46,719 nt of DNA from a virus. The stretch is from the IMG/VR virus record IMGVR_UViG_3300028363_000003, positions 1-46,719 of that record. One strand, given 5' to 3'. Shown one piece after another: positions 8,987-15,557 of the stretch. The notes below the pieces were generated by a model that saw only the letters and a list, made by a program, of their open reading frames with translations, did no database searches and was not told the origin of the DNA. The stretch's first letter is position 1; each line of letters starts with the position of its first letter. The translations under genes were made by a program, and so were the position numbers.

Positions 8987-9165
8987 TACTTGTAGCTCCC
9001 ACCCTTAGCCTTATACTGCTTAGCAACCATCTGTGCTTTACGGGCGGACCACTGCCCAGCGTTACCGCCTTTAGAACCTGCCTTGATAGAAGCGACAAGG
9101 TTCTTGCGCATCGTAGGTTTGGTGTAGTTACCTGCGGCGTTAACCGTGCTCTTCTTCTTAGCCAT
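8986..9165 (-). CDS. Small basic conserved phage protein
   Basis: 59 residues beginning MAKKKSTVNAAGNYTKPTMR and continuing with KGGNAGQWSARKAQMVAKQY. I recognise this as a small basic protein common in marine phages and cyanophages near the packaging genes; no function is established that I know of. It overlaps the next gene by TAATG at 8984-8988. High Lys/Arg/Gly content suggests nucleic-acid contact. Confidence 0.75.
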   Translation of the reverse strand: MAKKKSTVNAAGNYTKPTMRKNLVASIKAGSKGGNAGQWSARKAQMVAKQYKAKGGSYK

Positions 9166-9168
9166 TAT

Positions 9169-9267
9169 TTACCGACCCATACTATTTGCAAGTAAGACGA
9201 GGAACACTGCGCCTAACACGAGGGCTACTGCTACTACAGTCCCTACTACTGTGAGAAACGTACCCAT
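9169..9267 (-). CDS. Very small single-pass membrane protein
   Basis: 32 residues. After Met-Gly-Thr comes an uninterrupted hydrophobic helix (FLTVVGTVVAVALVLGAVFL), then a short polar end NSMGR. Start overlaps the stop of the preceding gene (TAATG at 9265-9269). The tight coupling and clean transmembrane helix support a real gene. Being next to the lysis block it could be an accessory holin or membrane factor, but nothing in the sequence proves this. Confidence 0.5.
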   Translation of the reverse strand: MGTFLTVVGTVVAVALVLGAVFLVLLANSMGR

Positions 9268-9410
9268 TATTTCTTCCCCTTCTTGGCTGGAGCTTTACCC
9301 ATCTTCTTAGTAGCACCCTTAGCGCAGCCGCTAGTCATACCACCTTTAGCCATACCCTTAGGTTTGGCTTTAGCTTCCTTGTCCATCATTTCTTTCATCT
9401 TCTTGTTCAT
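9267..9410 (-). CDS. Small Lys-rich protein
   Basis: 47 residues, very basic, beginning MNKKMKEMMDKEAKAKPKG and containing GMTSGCAKGATKKMGK. Start overlaps the stop of the upstream HNH gene (ATGA at 9407-9410) and AAGGAACC lies just upstream. It is one of a run of small basic proteins (8732-9165, 9982-10254), perhaps DNA-binding. No family recognised with certainty. Confidence 0.6.
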   Translation of the reverse strand: MNKKMKEMMDKEAKAKPKGMAKGGMTSGCAKGATKKMGKAPAKKGKK

Positions 9411-9982
9411 AGTTTGGTTCCTTTGTTTAAGTATGTGTAGGCTCTATTAATGTGTTCTTTAAACTCTTCAAAAGACATGTCACTCTTAGCTCGGTTACAG
9501 TACTTGCAACAAGGCACACAGTTGTCAGGTGAGTACCCTAGTGAGCTGTCTACGCGGTCAACACCGCTAAACTTAATTGTGTACTTACTCCAGTCTCGAC
9601 CAGGGGAATCTTTTTGTAAGCTATGTGCGTTTTCAAAGTAGTTTAACTCCTGCGGCTCTAACCCGCAGTACGTACAGTCTTGCTGGGTAAGATCGTTAAA
9701 CTCCTCGTAAGACAGTTCAAAGTTAAAACCCCTTTTTACCGCTCCGCTTTTGTAGGAGTGCAGTCTCGAGTTTAACATGCGGCGTTGTTCTTTGGTGTTG
9801 CCCTCTTTGTCTGTACCGCAGCCACAAGTGTTTTGATTTAAGATTGCAGGATATTTCCAGAAACGTCTTTCGTCACCACAAAGACACTCCACAATCCATG
9901 TTTTATTTTTCCCAACAAGCTCAGTCCGTGTAAGCTTAAAACTACCTACAGTCTCACCAGGAACGGCTTGGTTACTTTCCAT
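9407..9982 (-). CDS. HNH endonuclease (zinc-binding)
   Basis: 191 residues from ATG at 9982, which overlaps the upstream stop (TGATG). Residues about 30-55 have a CLCGDERRFWKYPAI...CGCG zinc-binding segment. The nuclease core is DCTYCGLEP, then SGVDRVDSSLGYSPDNCVP, CCKYCNRAKSDMSFEEF, a zinc-containing HNH arrangement. It is inserted in the row of small basic genes and joined to both neighbours by overlapping stop/start codons, so transcription and translation of the row continue. Predicted role: self-mobilising homing nuclease. Confidence 0.85.
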   Translation of the reverse strand: MESNQAVPGETVGSFKLTRTELVGKNKTWIVECLCGDERRFWKYPAILNQNTCGCGTDKEGNTKEQRRMLNSRLHSYKSGAVKRGFNFELSYEEFNDLTQQDCTYCGLEPQELNYFENAHSLQKDSPGRDWSKYTIKFSGVDRVDSSLGYSPDNCVPCCKYCNRAKSDMSFEEFKEHINRAYTYLNKGTKL

Positions 9983-10254
9983 CAGCAGTCCCAAGCCTTC
10001 CGACTCCAGTAGTTAGCTGAGAGCTTACTAGACTTACCTTTGATACCACCAGAGCGGGCACAGTAACTCTTCTTACGATTTGGTTGGTCCTTCTTGATCG
10101 TCATCTTGGGGTCCCCAAAGCGAACAAGCTTAACTGTATCTCCTTCTTTAGCAAGTACTGCCATCTTCTTGTTAGCTCCTGGCGTCTTCTTTGGTTTGTT
10201 GTAACCGTCAAACTTAACACCCCCTCGGGTGAGCTTATCTGTTCCCTTAGCCAT
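9982..10254 (-). CDS. Conserved small phage protein, DUF6321-like
   Basis: 90 residues. Contains KMAVLAKEGDTVKLVRFGDP, then KKDQPNRKKSYCARSGGI and a C-terminal YWSRKAWDC, a pattern I recognise as the DUF6321 type of small basic phage proteins. Cysteines and basic residues suggest a small nucleic-acid-binding or zinc-binding fold. Function unknown. Its start overlaps the stop of the lipoprotein gene (TAATG region at 10254). Confidence 0.7.
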   Translation of the reverse strand: MAKGTDKLTRGGVKFDGYNKPKKTPGANKKMAVLAKEGDTVKLVRFGDPKMTIKKDQPNRKKSYCARSGGIKGKSSKLSANYWSRKAWDC

Positions 10255-10646
10255 TACTTCTTGTTCCTTTTAAACAGTGACCTGACGTACCTGCTAACCT
10301 CCCCAGGAGAAGGGAGTAACCAGCCAAGGACCAGTAGCAGCAGGACCCAGGGTGGTATGTTCTGCACAGTGACGTTGTCTATTGCCCCAGCCTTAACACC
10401 CTTGTCAGCAGTCTGCGTTATGTCTCTGGCGTTTGGTCTGACTATCTGTTGTTCGTTGGAAGTCCTAAGGCCCACTGTTTGCTCGTTTTCCTGACCAAGC
10501 TGGGTGTTTGCTGCTACGTTAGGGCCACCCCCTGTTAAAAGACTAAGAGGGCTAAGGCTTGAACAACTTGTCAGAGTCATCAATCCGCTTAAGACCAAAG
10601 GCCACAGCAGCGTAAGTCGTAACAGGCCAGATGATAGTTTGAACAA
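10254..10646 (-). CDS. Spanin-like lipoprotein (lysis)
   Basis: About 130 residues from a TTG start at 10646. Residues 1-28 form a lipoprotein signal: basic start, hydrophobic LLWPLVLSGLM, then lipobox LTSC. The mature part is periplasmic and polar (GGGPNVAANTQLGQENEQTVG), followed by a C-terminal transmembrane segment PPWVLLLLVLGWLLP and a basic cytoplasmic tail. An outer-membrane lipid anchor plus an inner-membrane helix is the layout of a unimolecular spanin. Its first 95 nt overlap the holin gene in another frame. The start is uncertain because the region is constrained by the holin frame. Confidence 0.6.
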   Translation of the reverse strand: MFKLSSGLLRLTLLWPLVLSGLMTLTSCSSLSPLSLLTGGGPNVAANTQLGQENEQTVGLRTSNEQQIVRPNARDITQTADKGVKAGAIDNVTVQNIPPWVLLLLVLGWLLPSPGEVSRYVRSLFKRNKK

Positions 10647-10734
10647 GGGGTACGTTCTCCATGTAAATTGACCAACATAAGACAGAAAGCAGAACGGCAG
10701 CTGACTCTCGGGACCATGTTTTATTGATGAACAT
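10552..10734 (-). CDS. Holin-like membrane protein
   Basis: 60 residues with two hydrophobic segments (ESAAVLLSVLCWSIYM and VQTIIWPVTTYAAVAFG) and a charged tail GLKRIDDSDKLFKP. This pattern matches small holin-type proteins found beside endolysins in marine podoviruses. Position in a block of endolysin, coiled-coil membrane protein and spanin-like protein supports a lysis role: permeabilising the inner membrane so the endolysin can reach the cell wall. Its 3' end is dual-coding with the lipoprotein signal sequence. Confidence 0.6.
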   Translation of the reverse strand: MFINKTWSRESAAVLLSVLCWSIYMENVPLVQTIIWPVTTYAAVAFGLKRIDDSDKLFKP

Positions 10735-10978
10735 TTTCTAGTATGCCTTTTATTGACTTGATGTTTTCGTCGATACGGCCAAGGGTTACTTCTTGCCTCT
10801 GGACTACACTGTTAACTGCTGTAATGTTATCTTTGTTTTCCTGGATGTTCCCAGTGTTGGTAGCAACAGTACCCGCTAGGTCAGTTAGGAACACTACAAG
10901 AATAATAGTTTGGATGACGATTGAAAAGATAAGTGTGATAGGGATAGTCTTCGAAAGGTGCCATGATTCGTTAGCCAT
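10721..10978 (-). CDS. Single-TM coiled-coil protein of lysis block
   Basis: 85 residues. A polar start (MANESWHLSKTIP), one transmembrane helix (ITLIFSIVIQTIILVVFLTD) and a C-terminal coiled coil with heptad-like Ile/Val/Leu spacing. The topology resembles an inner-membrane spanin subunit or a regulatory membrane protein. It starts at the endolysin stop (TAATG, 10976-10980) and overlaps the holin-like gene by 14 nt. Membrane location and coiled coil are clear; the role is inferred from context. Confidence 0.6.
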   Translation of the reverse strand: MANESWHLSKTIPITLIFSIVIQTIILVVFLTDLAGTVATNTGNIQENKDNITAVNSVVQRQEVTLGRIDENIKSIKGILENVHQ

Positions 10979-11550
10979 TACTTCTTCACCTTGTTCTTAA
11001 ACTTATTCCACCAGGTGGTAAAAGGGTGTTCTTTCTTAACTTTAACCTGCCCGTACTTAATCTCTTGGAGTTCTTTCTGGTAGGCTCTAGCAACTTCCCT
11101 GATTTCACGCATCTTGTCTGCACCGTTGATGATACGTCGAGCGTTCATGTAGTCTGTGCCTTGAGCGTTGATGTAGTCACCGAGACCCTTGCCAGTGAAC
11201 CAACCTTCTCGGCTACCAAGAACGAGTATCTTTGCGGACACCCAAGGTTCCATAACGGAGTCAGGGTCAGTAGTGAGGTCTAGGCCAAGCTCACGGCCAG
11301 CTTTAATGTAGTTGTCTTCCCATGTAAGCTGAACGTATCCTCGCCCATACCAAGGCCAGTAACGTAGGTTCTTCTTTCGCCATGTAGAAGCATTGCGCAC
11401 CCAGTAAGCTTCTTTAACTGGTTTCATCGTGTGTGCTGTTTCCCACCATGCGGTGGCTAAGACGTAAGCAGCTTGGTCCAAAGAAAGACCGTAGACTTGG
11501 CACTCCTTTAGAATAATCTGAGTGTCGCCAAGGTTTAAGTTAATCTTCAT
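10978..11550 (-). CDS. Endolysin, glycoside hydrolase 19-like
   Basis: 190 residues. Residues about 27-50 read QAAYVLATAWWETAHTMKPVK with the likely catalytic Glu37. Later motifs YGRGYVQLTWEDNYIKAG and RRIINGADKMREI are characteristic of the chitinase/lysozyme-like GH19 endolysins. The enzyme should cut the glycan of peptidoglycan. The last ~30 residues are very basic (FTTWWNKFKNKVKK) and may bind membrane or wall polymers. There is no signal peptide, so release would depend on the holin-like protein next door. The gene overlaps the upstream gene by 11 nt. Confidence 0.88.
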   Translation of the reverse strand: MKINLNLGDTQIILKECQVYGLSLDQAAYVLATAWWETAHTMKPVKEAYWVRNASTWRKKNLRYWPWYGRGYVQLTWEDNYIKAGRELGLDLTTDPDSVMEPWVSAKILVLGSREGWFTGKGLGDYINAQGTDYMNARRIINGADKMREIREVARAYQKELQEIKYGQVKVKKEHPFTTWWNKFKNKVKK

Positions 11551-11779
11551 CCCACTCTCTTCTCATATTAGGTTTATAGCAGTCGCTGGGCTTGAGGAAT
11601 CCCTCTTTACGCATAGCCCATTCTACGTGGTCAAGGGAGTATGACACCCCAGTGTCTTGACGTATGGCCTCCCGTACGTAGAAGACATCAGACATAGGGA
11701 TATGCACTCTCTCAGGGTTGTCTGAGTCCAGAAGGTTCTTGTAAAACTCTTCAATGACATTCTCACTTTTGTAGTACAT
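11540..11779 (-). CDS. Conserved hypothetical protein, first gene of leftward late block
   Basis: 79 residues, acidic, soluble, with MSDVFYVREAIRQDTGVSYS and EWAMRKEGFL, suggestive of a small helical fold. No family recognised. It is the first gene left of the non-coding control region; GGAAGAAG precedes the ATG. It overlaps the endolysin start by 11 nt. Confidence 0.65.
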   Translation of the reverse strand: MYYKSENVIEEFYKNLLDSDNPERVHIPMSDVFYVREAIRQDTGVSYSLDHVEWAMRKEGFLKPSDCYKPNMRREWDED

Positions 11780-11792
11780 ATTCTTCTTCCTA

Positions 11793-11820
11793 GTTATATT
11801 TATTTAGGGACACTTGTCAA
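11793..11820 (-). promoter_or_regulatory. sigma70-type promoter of the leftward block
   Basis: Minus strand TTGACA (11815-11820), 16-nt spacer, TATAAC (11793-11798) followed by TAGG. Same spacing and -10 as the promoter at 150-177. The predicted start (about 11786) leaves only a few bases before the first start codon at 11779, so the leader would be very short; this lowers confidence. Confidence 0.45.
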
Positions 11821-11862
11821 CCGTTACTTCGTCTTTGATGACAAGAAAGGTTTTACCTCCTA

Positions 11863-11944
11863 CCCTAAGTATAAAACCCTAAGTATAAACTAAGAGTCTT
11901 TTATAGTTTAGAGGAGTATACCTAAGTATAAGACCTTAAGTATA
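11863..11944 (+). repeat. CCCTAAGTATA repeat cluster
   Basis: Four copies of CC(C/T)TAAGTATA on the plus strand at 11863-11873, 11877-11887, 11921-11930 (10-nt form) and 11934-11944. The first two are 14 nt apart and the last two 13 nt apart. The same element recurs, also inverted, just upstream of the -10 boxes at 14904 and 21121. Behaves like a binding site for a phage regulator or replication protein. Confidence 0.6.
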
Positions 11945-11949
11945 CCCTG

Positions 11950-11980
11950 TTATACTACATGTATACTTATAGTATATAAT
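11950..11980 (+). promoter_or_regulatory. Possible rightward early promoter
   Basis: A perfect TATAAT at 11975-11980 in an AT-rich stretch next to the CTAAGTATA repeats; the best -35 candidate TTATAC (11950-11955) gives a 19-nt spacer. The -35 is weak, so this would need an activator or may be an unwinding element instead. No gene follows for 1.4 kb. Confidence 0.3.
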
Positions 11981-12342
11981 ATAGTGCATGTAGCCCCGGT
12001 TGTCAAGGGGTACCCAGGGTTTATTTACCTTAATGTAGCTTTTCCTCTAAGTACTTACCACTAAAGTTCCTTACACTGGTCACTTCACACTCTCATAAGC
12101 CTAGGAGTACCCAGGGTTCTGTCCTTATCTTGTCATTTAGAGGACCAACCTTCCTACACCACATCAAATTACCACACTAATCCCTTGGTTTACACCATAA
12201 AAGACTAACCGTTGTACTACAAGTATATACTACAAGTGTTAACTGCTCCAAAGTACTTACCAATATGTAAAAATACCCCCCGCTGTCAAAGGGCGTATAT
12301 AAATAACGTACGGCCCCCCGGTGGCCCCTGCACCCCTAGCTT

Positions 12343-12368
12343 GAACGTGGTTCATGAACGTGGTTCAC
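12343..12368. repeat. Tandem 13-bp palindromic repeat
   Basis: GAACGTGGTTCA occurs twice head to tail (12343-12355 and 12356-12368). Each copy contains the inverted repeat GAAC-GTG-GTTC, so two symmetric sites lie 13 bp apart. Likely a protein-binding site. Confidence 0.5.
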
Positions 12369-12483
12369 AGGATAAATAACACCATTCTACTAGCTAAACC
12401 ATTGATATAACACGATAGTTTACACAATTAGTCATCGTGTATGTCCTTTTTGTCACACCTAGTGGGGTATCTGAGTACCGTTG

Positions 12484-12498
12484 TGTTATATCATAACA
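12484..12498. repeat. 15-bp perfect palindrome
   Basis: TGTTAT-ATC-ATAACA: six-base arms around a three-base centre, the usual shape of an operator for a dimeric regulator. It lies alone in the control region. Confidence 0.4.
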
Positions 12499-12649
12499 GT
12501 ATGCATCACGTGGGCTAGCGCCATGTAACCATAACGCAACACTGCTGTGCCATTTATACCACATACATCCTCACAGCCACACAGAGGGCCGCTACAAGCC
12601 CTTCTTACGTTTTACCTAGGGTCAGGTCACTAAAACTCAGGTTGACGAT

Positions 12650-12710
12650 TTGTTCACCCCTTGTTCTACTTTGTTCACCCCTTGTTCTACTTTGTTCACC
12701 CCTTGTTCTG
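12650..12710. repeat. Three tandem 21-bp direct repeats
   Basis: Unit starts TTGTTCACCCCTTGTTCT: copies at 12650-12670 and 12671-12691 are identical, the third (12692-12709) is identical through base 18. No spacer separates the copies and there is no CRISPR architecture. Pyrimidine-rich strand. Candidate iteron or operator array in the control region. Confidence 0.7.
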
Positions 12711-13348
12711 GTTACGTTCCTCAGCCATGCTCTGAGCGCATAGCTCTTATGCAATCTTAGCACTGGTCATTCTGCTGCACAATTCCTAACATACTTAGGG
12801 ATTCTTTACGTGATAAATGTTACAAACGCTGTAATATTTCGTGATTTGCTAGGTAGTCGGTTTCATGACCTTAATGTCTTACGAAACGACCACCGGTAGA
12901 CGGTCCACTTAGTCTCCACGTTCTTTATATTTCCACCCTGTTCAGGGTTCCCTTTGTCCTAGGGGTCGCGCCTCACTAGCGCATGGACACATACAAGGGT
13001 CGCAAGACTTTCCCCTAGGGGTTCACTTGGCCCGCTTCACATTTTCAACAGTGTGCACAGTGTCTGATAGGTGTGATGTAGTGTCACCTGTAAAAAAGTT
13101 TCGGCTAAGACCCGACTACTCAGACAAGCGTTAGCTATAAGCATTTATTGCAATGGGTTCCCCTTGTCATAATAGTGTCAATTTACCTTTTAAAGGTCGG
13201 TTGCCTGTTATGCTTTGACCCATAGTCGATAGGTGCGCGATAAGTCTAACCTAGGGATATATGCGTGAACGCAACGGGCTAACCCCTAAACGCTTTACGT
13301 GATGAGACAATACAACTAAACACGACTTAATGAGGGGTCCAAAACCCT

Positions 13349-13376
13349 AACACTGCCCTAACAGGTGGTGTTTTTT
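13349..13376 (+). terminator. Hairpin terminator upstream of first rightward gene
   Basis: AACACTGCC (13349-13357) pairs with GGTGGTGTT (13364-13372), with two G-T pairs, around a 6-nt loop; T tract 13371-13376 follows. Oriented to stop rightward transcripts coming from the control region before they reach the gene at 13452, so it may be an attenuator or an early/late insulation element. Confidence 0.5.
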
Positions 13377-13451
13377 ACGTTGTGTTTTAGTTGTGTCTTA
13401 TGGAGTGTTACACGGTGTAGCATTCCTTGGATACAACTAAAGGTGTATAAA

Positions 13452-13985
13452 ATGACTACTTTTACTTTCAAGATGGATGATGCTCAGATTATCGCTGGTA
13501 TTAAAAGCGTTGGACAACGTTCTAAGTCTATTCGCGTTGACATCCAGAAACTTGCGGTGTCAATCACACTAAACTGGGCGAAGGCTGGGGCAGCAAATAT
13601 TGCTGCTGAACGTATGACTGACCTACTGAATAATATGGACCCAAGCCATAAACAGAAGCTAGTAAATTGGTGTGACTCTTTTTGCGGGTTTTCTTTGGTG
13701 GATAACAAAGATGGTGAAAAGGTGTTTGCCTATAGCCGAACAAAAATGAGTGAGAAGCAATGGGGTGAGGCGAAAGCTGCCAACCTGTTTGACTTCACAC
13801 CTGACTTGCCGCCTGTTGCCTTCAACTTCAAGGCTAAGTTTGCACAGTTGATTGCTGCTGCTGAAAAGCGTAGCGCCGTGACTGATGCGACGAAGCGTAA
13901 CGCAGATGATGATATCCCTGCTGAGCTGGTGGCCAGTGCTAAGGCACTGCTCGCTGCAATGCCAGAGGTTGAACCTGACTTCTAA
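13452..13985 (+). CDS. Early protein of unknown function
   Basis: 177 residues from ATG at 13452 (AAAGGTG just upstream); an in-frame extension to 13365 would lie over the terminator and is not used. Mostly helical and Ala/Lys-rich, with SVGQRSKSIRVDIQKLAVSI near the N-terminus, a WCDSFCGF motif in the middle and an Ala/Glu-rich C-terminus (AELVASAKALLAAMPE). No family recognised. Being the first gene of the rightward block it is probably expressed early. It could be a host-takeover or regulatory protein, but no DNA-binding motif is evident. Confidence 0.7.
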   Translation: MTTFTFKMDDAQIIAGIKSVGQRSKSIRVDIQKLAVSITLNWAKAGAANIAAERMTDLLNNMDPSHKQKLVNWCDSFCGFSLVDNKDGEKVFAYSRTKMSEKQWGEAKAANLFDFTPDLPPVAFNFKAKFAQLIAAAEKRSAVTDATKRNADDDIPAELVASAKALLAAMPEVEPDF

Positions 13986-14052
13986 AGACGGATCAAATGA
14001 TTTAACTGTAAGCACCCTGTAAGGTTATACTTATGGGGTGTTTCTATGTCTG

Positions 14053-14090
14053 GTTAAGCGTAGCTTAACTGTAATTAACCTACGGTTAAT
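14053..14090. promoter_or_regulatory. Tandem 17-bp palindromes, probable operator
   Basis: GTTAAGCGTAGCTTAAC (14053-14069) and ATTAACCTACGGTTAAT (14074-14090) are both perfect inverted repeats with 7-base arms and a 3-base centre (GTA and TAC). The centres are 21 bp apart, two helical turns, so two dimers could bind on one face. They lie between the 13452 gene and the small early genes. They could also form RNA hairpins. Confidence 0.55.
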
Positions 14091-14150
14091 GCTAATCATG
14101 GGGAGAAAAACTATGGTCGTCAATAAGGAAGTGTTGTGAAGGTGTATACT

Positions 14151-14258
14151 ATGGTAAACATAGTCACTGGTAAGGTGGTGCTTGAGACCTGCACACTTGA
14201 TGATTGGATACGTCACGAGAATAGAAACGTGATGGAATTGAAACCTAAGAAAGGATAA
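14151..14258 (+). CDS. Small early protein (35 aa)
   Basis: 35 residues beginning MVNIVTGKVVLETCTLDDW with a Lys-rich end. GAAGGTG lies upstream at good distance, and the gene directly precedes another small gene whose ribosome binding site overlaps its 3' end. No family recognised. Too short for certainty. Confidence 0.45.
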   Translation: MVNIVTGKVVLETCTLDDWIRHENRNVMELKPKKG

Positions 14259-14262
14259 CCCA

Positions 14263-14355
14263 ATGCTACGTACCTTCCTCACTGACACCCTTGGTATTAT
14301 GTCCATTGCTACTATGGTGTATGTACTACCGTTTATAGCTTATGGGTTGCAGTAG
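14263..14355 (+). CDS. Small early membrane protein (30 aa)
   Basis: 30 residues with one hydrophobic helix (LGIMSIATMVYVLPFIAYG) after a short polar start. AAAGGATAACCC precedes the ATG. One of two tiny predicted membrane proteins in the early region; such proteins could act on the host membrane, but nothing shows it directly. Confidence 0.45.
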   Translation: MLRTFLTDTLGIMSIATMVYVLPFIAYGLQ

Positions 14356-14430
14356 TTTACTGCGCCAAGCGTCCGGCTTCCTAAGGCAAGACCAAGGACG
14401 GTAAACCCTCTGGTGTCTGGAGTCTAGACT

Positions 14431-14592
14431 TTGGATGACGGCGGGGTAGCTAGCGTAGCAGCGGCTGTTATGGGCCTTACCTTACTGTTTGTGTACGTAG
14501 GACCCATGATGCCTGAAGATGGTGCCGTGGTGCCTCTCGCTGGGAGTGTCACACCCTGTCAGGACAACGTAACCCCTCAACTAGGAGAGTAA
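14431..14592 (+). CDS. Small membrane protein, TTG start (53 aa)
   Basis: 53 residues with a predicted transmembrane helix (VASVAAAVMGLTLLFVYVG) and a C-terminal polar tail containing one Cys. The TTG at 14431 has GGAG 8 nt upstream. The stop codon (14590-14592) lies in the ribosome binding site of the next gene at 14595, a packing seen throughout this genome. The unusual start and small size keep confidence moderate. Confidence 0.45.
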   Translation: MDDGGVASVAAAVMGLTLLFVYVGPMMPEDGAVVPLAGSVTPCQDNVTPQLGE

Positions 14593-14594
14593 CA

Positions 14595-14783
14595 ATGGAA
14601 AACTCTGTACTTATCAGCGTCAACACAGCTGAACGTCTTGCTAAGCGGGTACCACGAGCGATGGGTACAGTAGTTATCCGTCGTGTCTACAAAAGGTTTG
14701 CCCACCAAGGCTACTCACTTGTGGTCAATGGCAAGCCTCTCAATGAACGAGCGATGTCTTTGCTCAGCAACGAACAACGTTAG
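14595..14783 (+). CDS. Small early basic protein
   Basis: 62 residues, basic: MENSVLISVNTAERLAKRVP, then GTVVIRRVYKRFAHQGYSLV and NERAMSLLSNEQR. Strong AGGAGAG ribosome binding site. No family recognised. It ends just before the AT-rich promoter region at 14840. Confidence 0.6.
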   Translation: MENSVLISVNTAERLAKRVPRAMGTVVIRRVYKRFAHQGYSLVVNGKPLNERAMSLLSNEQR

Positions 14784-14839
14784 GGTATACTATGAAATAT
14801 AAGCTTACCAAGAAGCAAGTAAGGTACCAGTTAAACTAA

Positions 14840-14947
14840 CCTAGGGTATATACTCTAAGTATCTACTCTTCTAAACCCTTAAATACCTTAAGTATACTTA
14901 GGGTATAATAAGATACACTAAAAGAAACTTAAGTCAAGGAGAAAGTT
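14840..14947 (+). promoter_or_regulatory. Promoter/operator module A (near-copy at 21039)
   Basis: Contains TATAAT (14904-14909). Directly upstream lies the perfect palindrome TAAGTATACTTA (within 14889-14900), formed by CCTTAAGTATA (14886-14896) and the inverted TATACTTAGGG (14893-14903). Further blocks GGTATATACTCTA and ACTCTTCTAAACC, and the leader element AAGTCAAGGAGAAA, are shared with module B at 21039-21165. No good -35 is seen at 17 nt. Transcript would start the cassette beginning at 14948. Confidence 0.65.
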
Positions 14948-15343
14948 ATGCTAGAGTTTGTGCTCTTTGCTATCGACGACGGACACAACTTACACAAGCG
15001 CAAGAAGTTTATGCACTACGTGGATACTCTCCGTGCCATGGGTAAAGCATCTACGGTGCACCTTTGTGTTGGTAAGTATAAGGGGAATCTTGAAGGCTCT
15101 TACCTTATGCTCTCAAAAGACTATGACAACCACATACAAGGGCGTGAGTATGTCAAGTATCAAGAGAGTGTACTCAGGGTACCTGGTGACACTCGACAGC
15201 CCTGTGTGCTTGAGTTCTCTGATGGAAGTTCTATCGTAGCTGGAGGTATGTCACAAGTGTCCCCTGAAGCAGCAATGAAACTTGATAGTTGGACCTACGT
15301 AGAGGAGACAGGTAAGTACTTTACCTGTGGTTCCTTTGTTTAG
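14948..15343 (+). CDS. Hypothetical protein, first gene after promoter A
   Basis: 131 residues, soluble, no cofactor motif. Begins MLEFVLFAIDDGHNLHKRKK; the middle contains LGVG-like KASTVHLCVGKYKG and the C-terminus ends TGKYFTCGSFV. Excellent AAGGAGAAAG ribosome binding site. It overlaps the next small gene. No family recognised; by position it may belong functionally to the amidoligase cassette that follows. Confidence 0.65.
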   Translation: MLEFVLFAIDDGHNLHKRKKFMHYVDTLRAMGKASTVHLCVGKYKGNLEGSYLMLSKDYDNHIQGREYVKYQESVLRVPGDTRQPCVLEFSDGSSIVAGGMSQVSPEAAMKLDSWTYVEETGKYFTCGSFV

Positions 15344-15557
15344 TGTGGGTGACAGGGTACAGTGTGGAGATGGCAATGAAGTATTCACAGTCACTGCTGT
15401 TACTGACGCTCCACCCCGGGTAAGCTTAGGTGGTACCCGCGACCATTGGTATCCCTCACGTATATTCACTCTAGTAACCCCTGTTGCTCCTGTCAAGCCT
15501 AAACTAACAGGTATGGCTCAGTTCCTAAAGGATACGGAGGATAAATATGTCACGTAA
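15336..15557 (+). CDS. Small SH3-like protein, paralogue of 21166 gene
   Basis: 73 residues from TTG at 15336, chosen because the resulting MFSVGDRV aligns with MFQVGDEV of the gene at 21166; a longer GTG start (15327) exists. The body is short beta-strand-like segments (VFTVTAVTD, RVSLGG) and both proteins end with KPKLTGMAQFLKDTE or its close variant. The VGDxV start and strand pattern suggest an SH3-like or KOW-like barrel. Both paralogues follow copies of the same promoter module, so this is a duplicated unit. Function unknown. Confidence 0.6.
   Translation: MFSVGDRVQCGDGNEVFTVTAVTDAPPRVSLGGTRDHWYPSRIFTLVTPVAPVKPKLTGMAQFLKDTEDKYVT

Larger units (their letters stand above)
11780..13451. 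other. Non-coding divergent control region (possible origin)
   Basis: About 1.67 kb with no believable gene on either strand, between leftward late genes and rightward early genes. It contains repeated CTAAGTATA elements, a TATAAT box (11975-11980), tandem GAACGTGGTTC palindromes, a TGTTAT-ATC-ATAACA palindrome, three tandem 21-bp repeats and a hairpin terminator. AT-rich tracts lie at the left side. Such a region would hold early promoters and their operators, and could be the replication origin or contain the physical genome ends. Which of these it is cannot be told from the sequence. Confidence 0.7.

Noticed and set aside
12650-12710. Possible CRISPR array
   Set aside because: Units are contiguous without spacers and there are only three, so this is a simple tandem repeat.
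13365-13451. Upstream extension of the first rightward gene
   Set aside because: It would start within the terminator hairpin; ATG at 13452 has AAAGGTG and is preferred.
14113-14139. 8-codon frame behind a strong GGGGAG site
   Set aside because: Could be a leader peptide, but it has no overlap or other support and is too short to call.
14792-14839. 15-codon frame after the 14595 gene
   Set aside because: No convincing ribosome binding site and too short to support.
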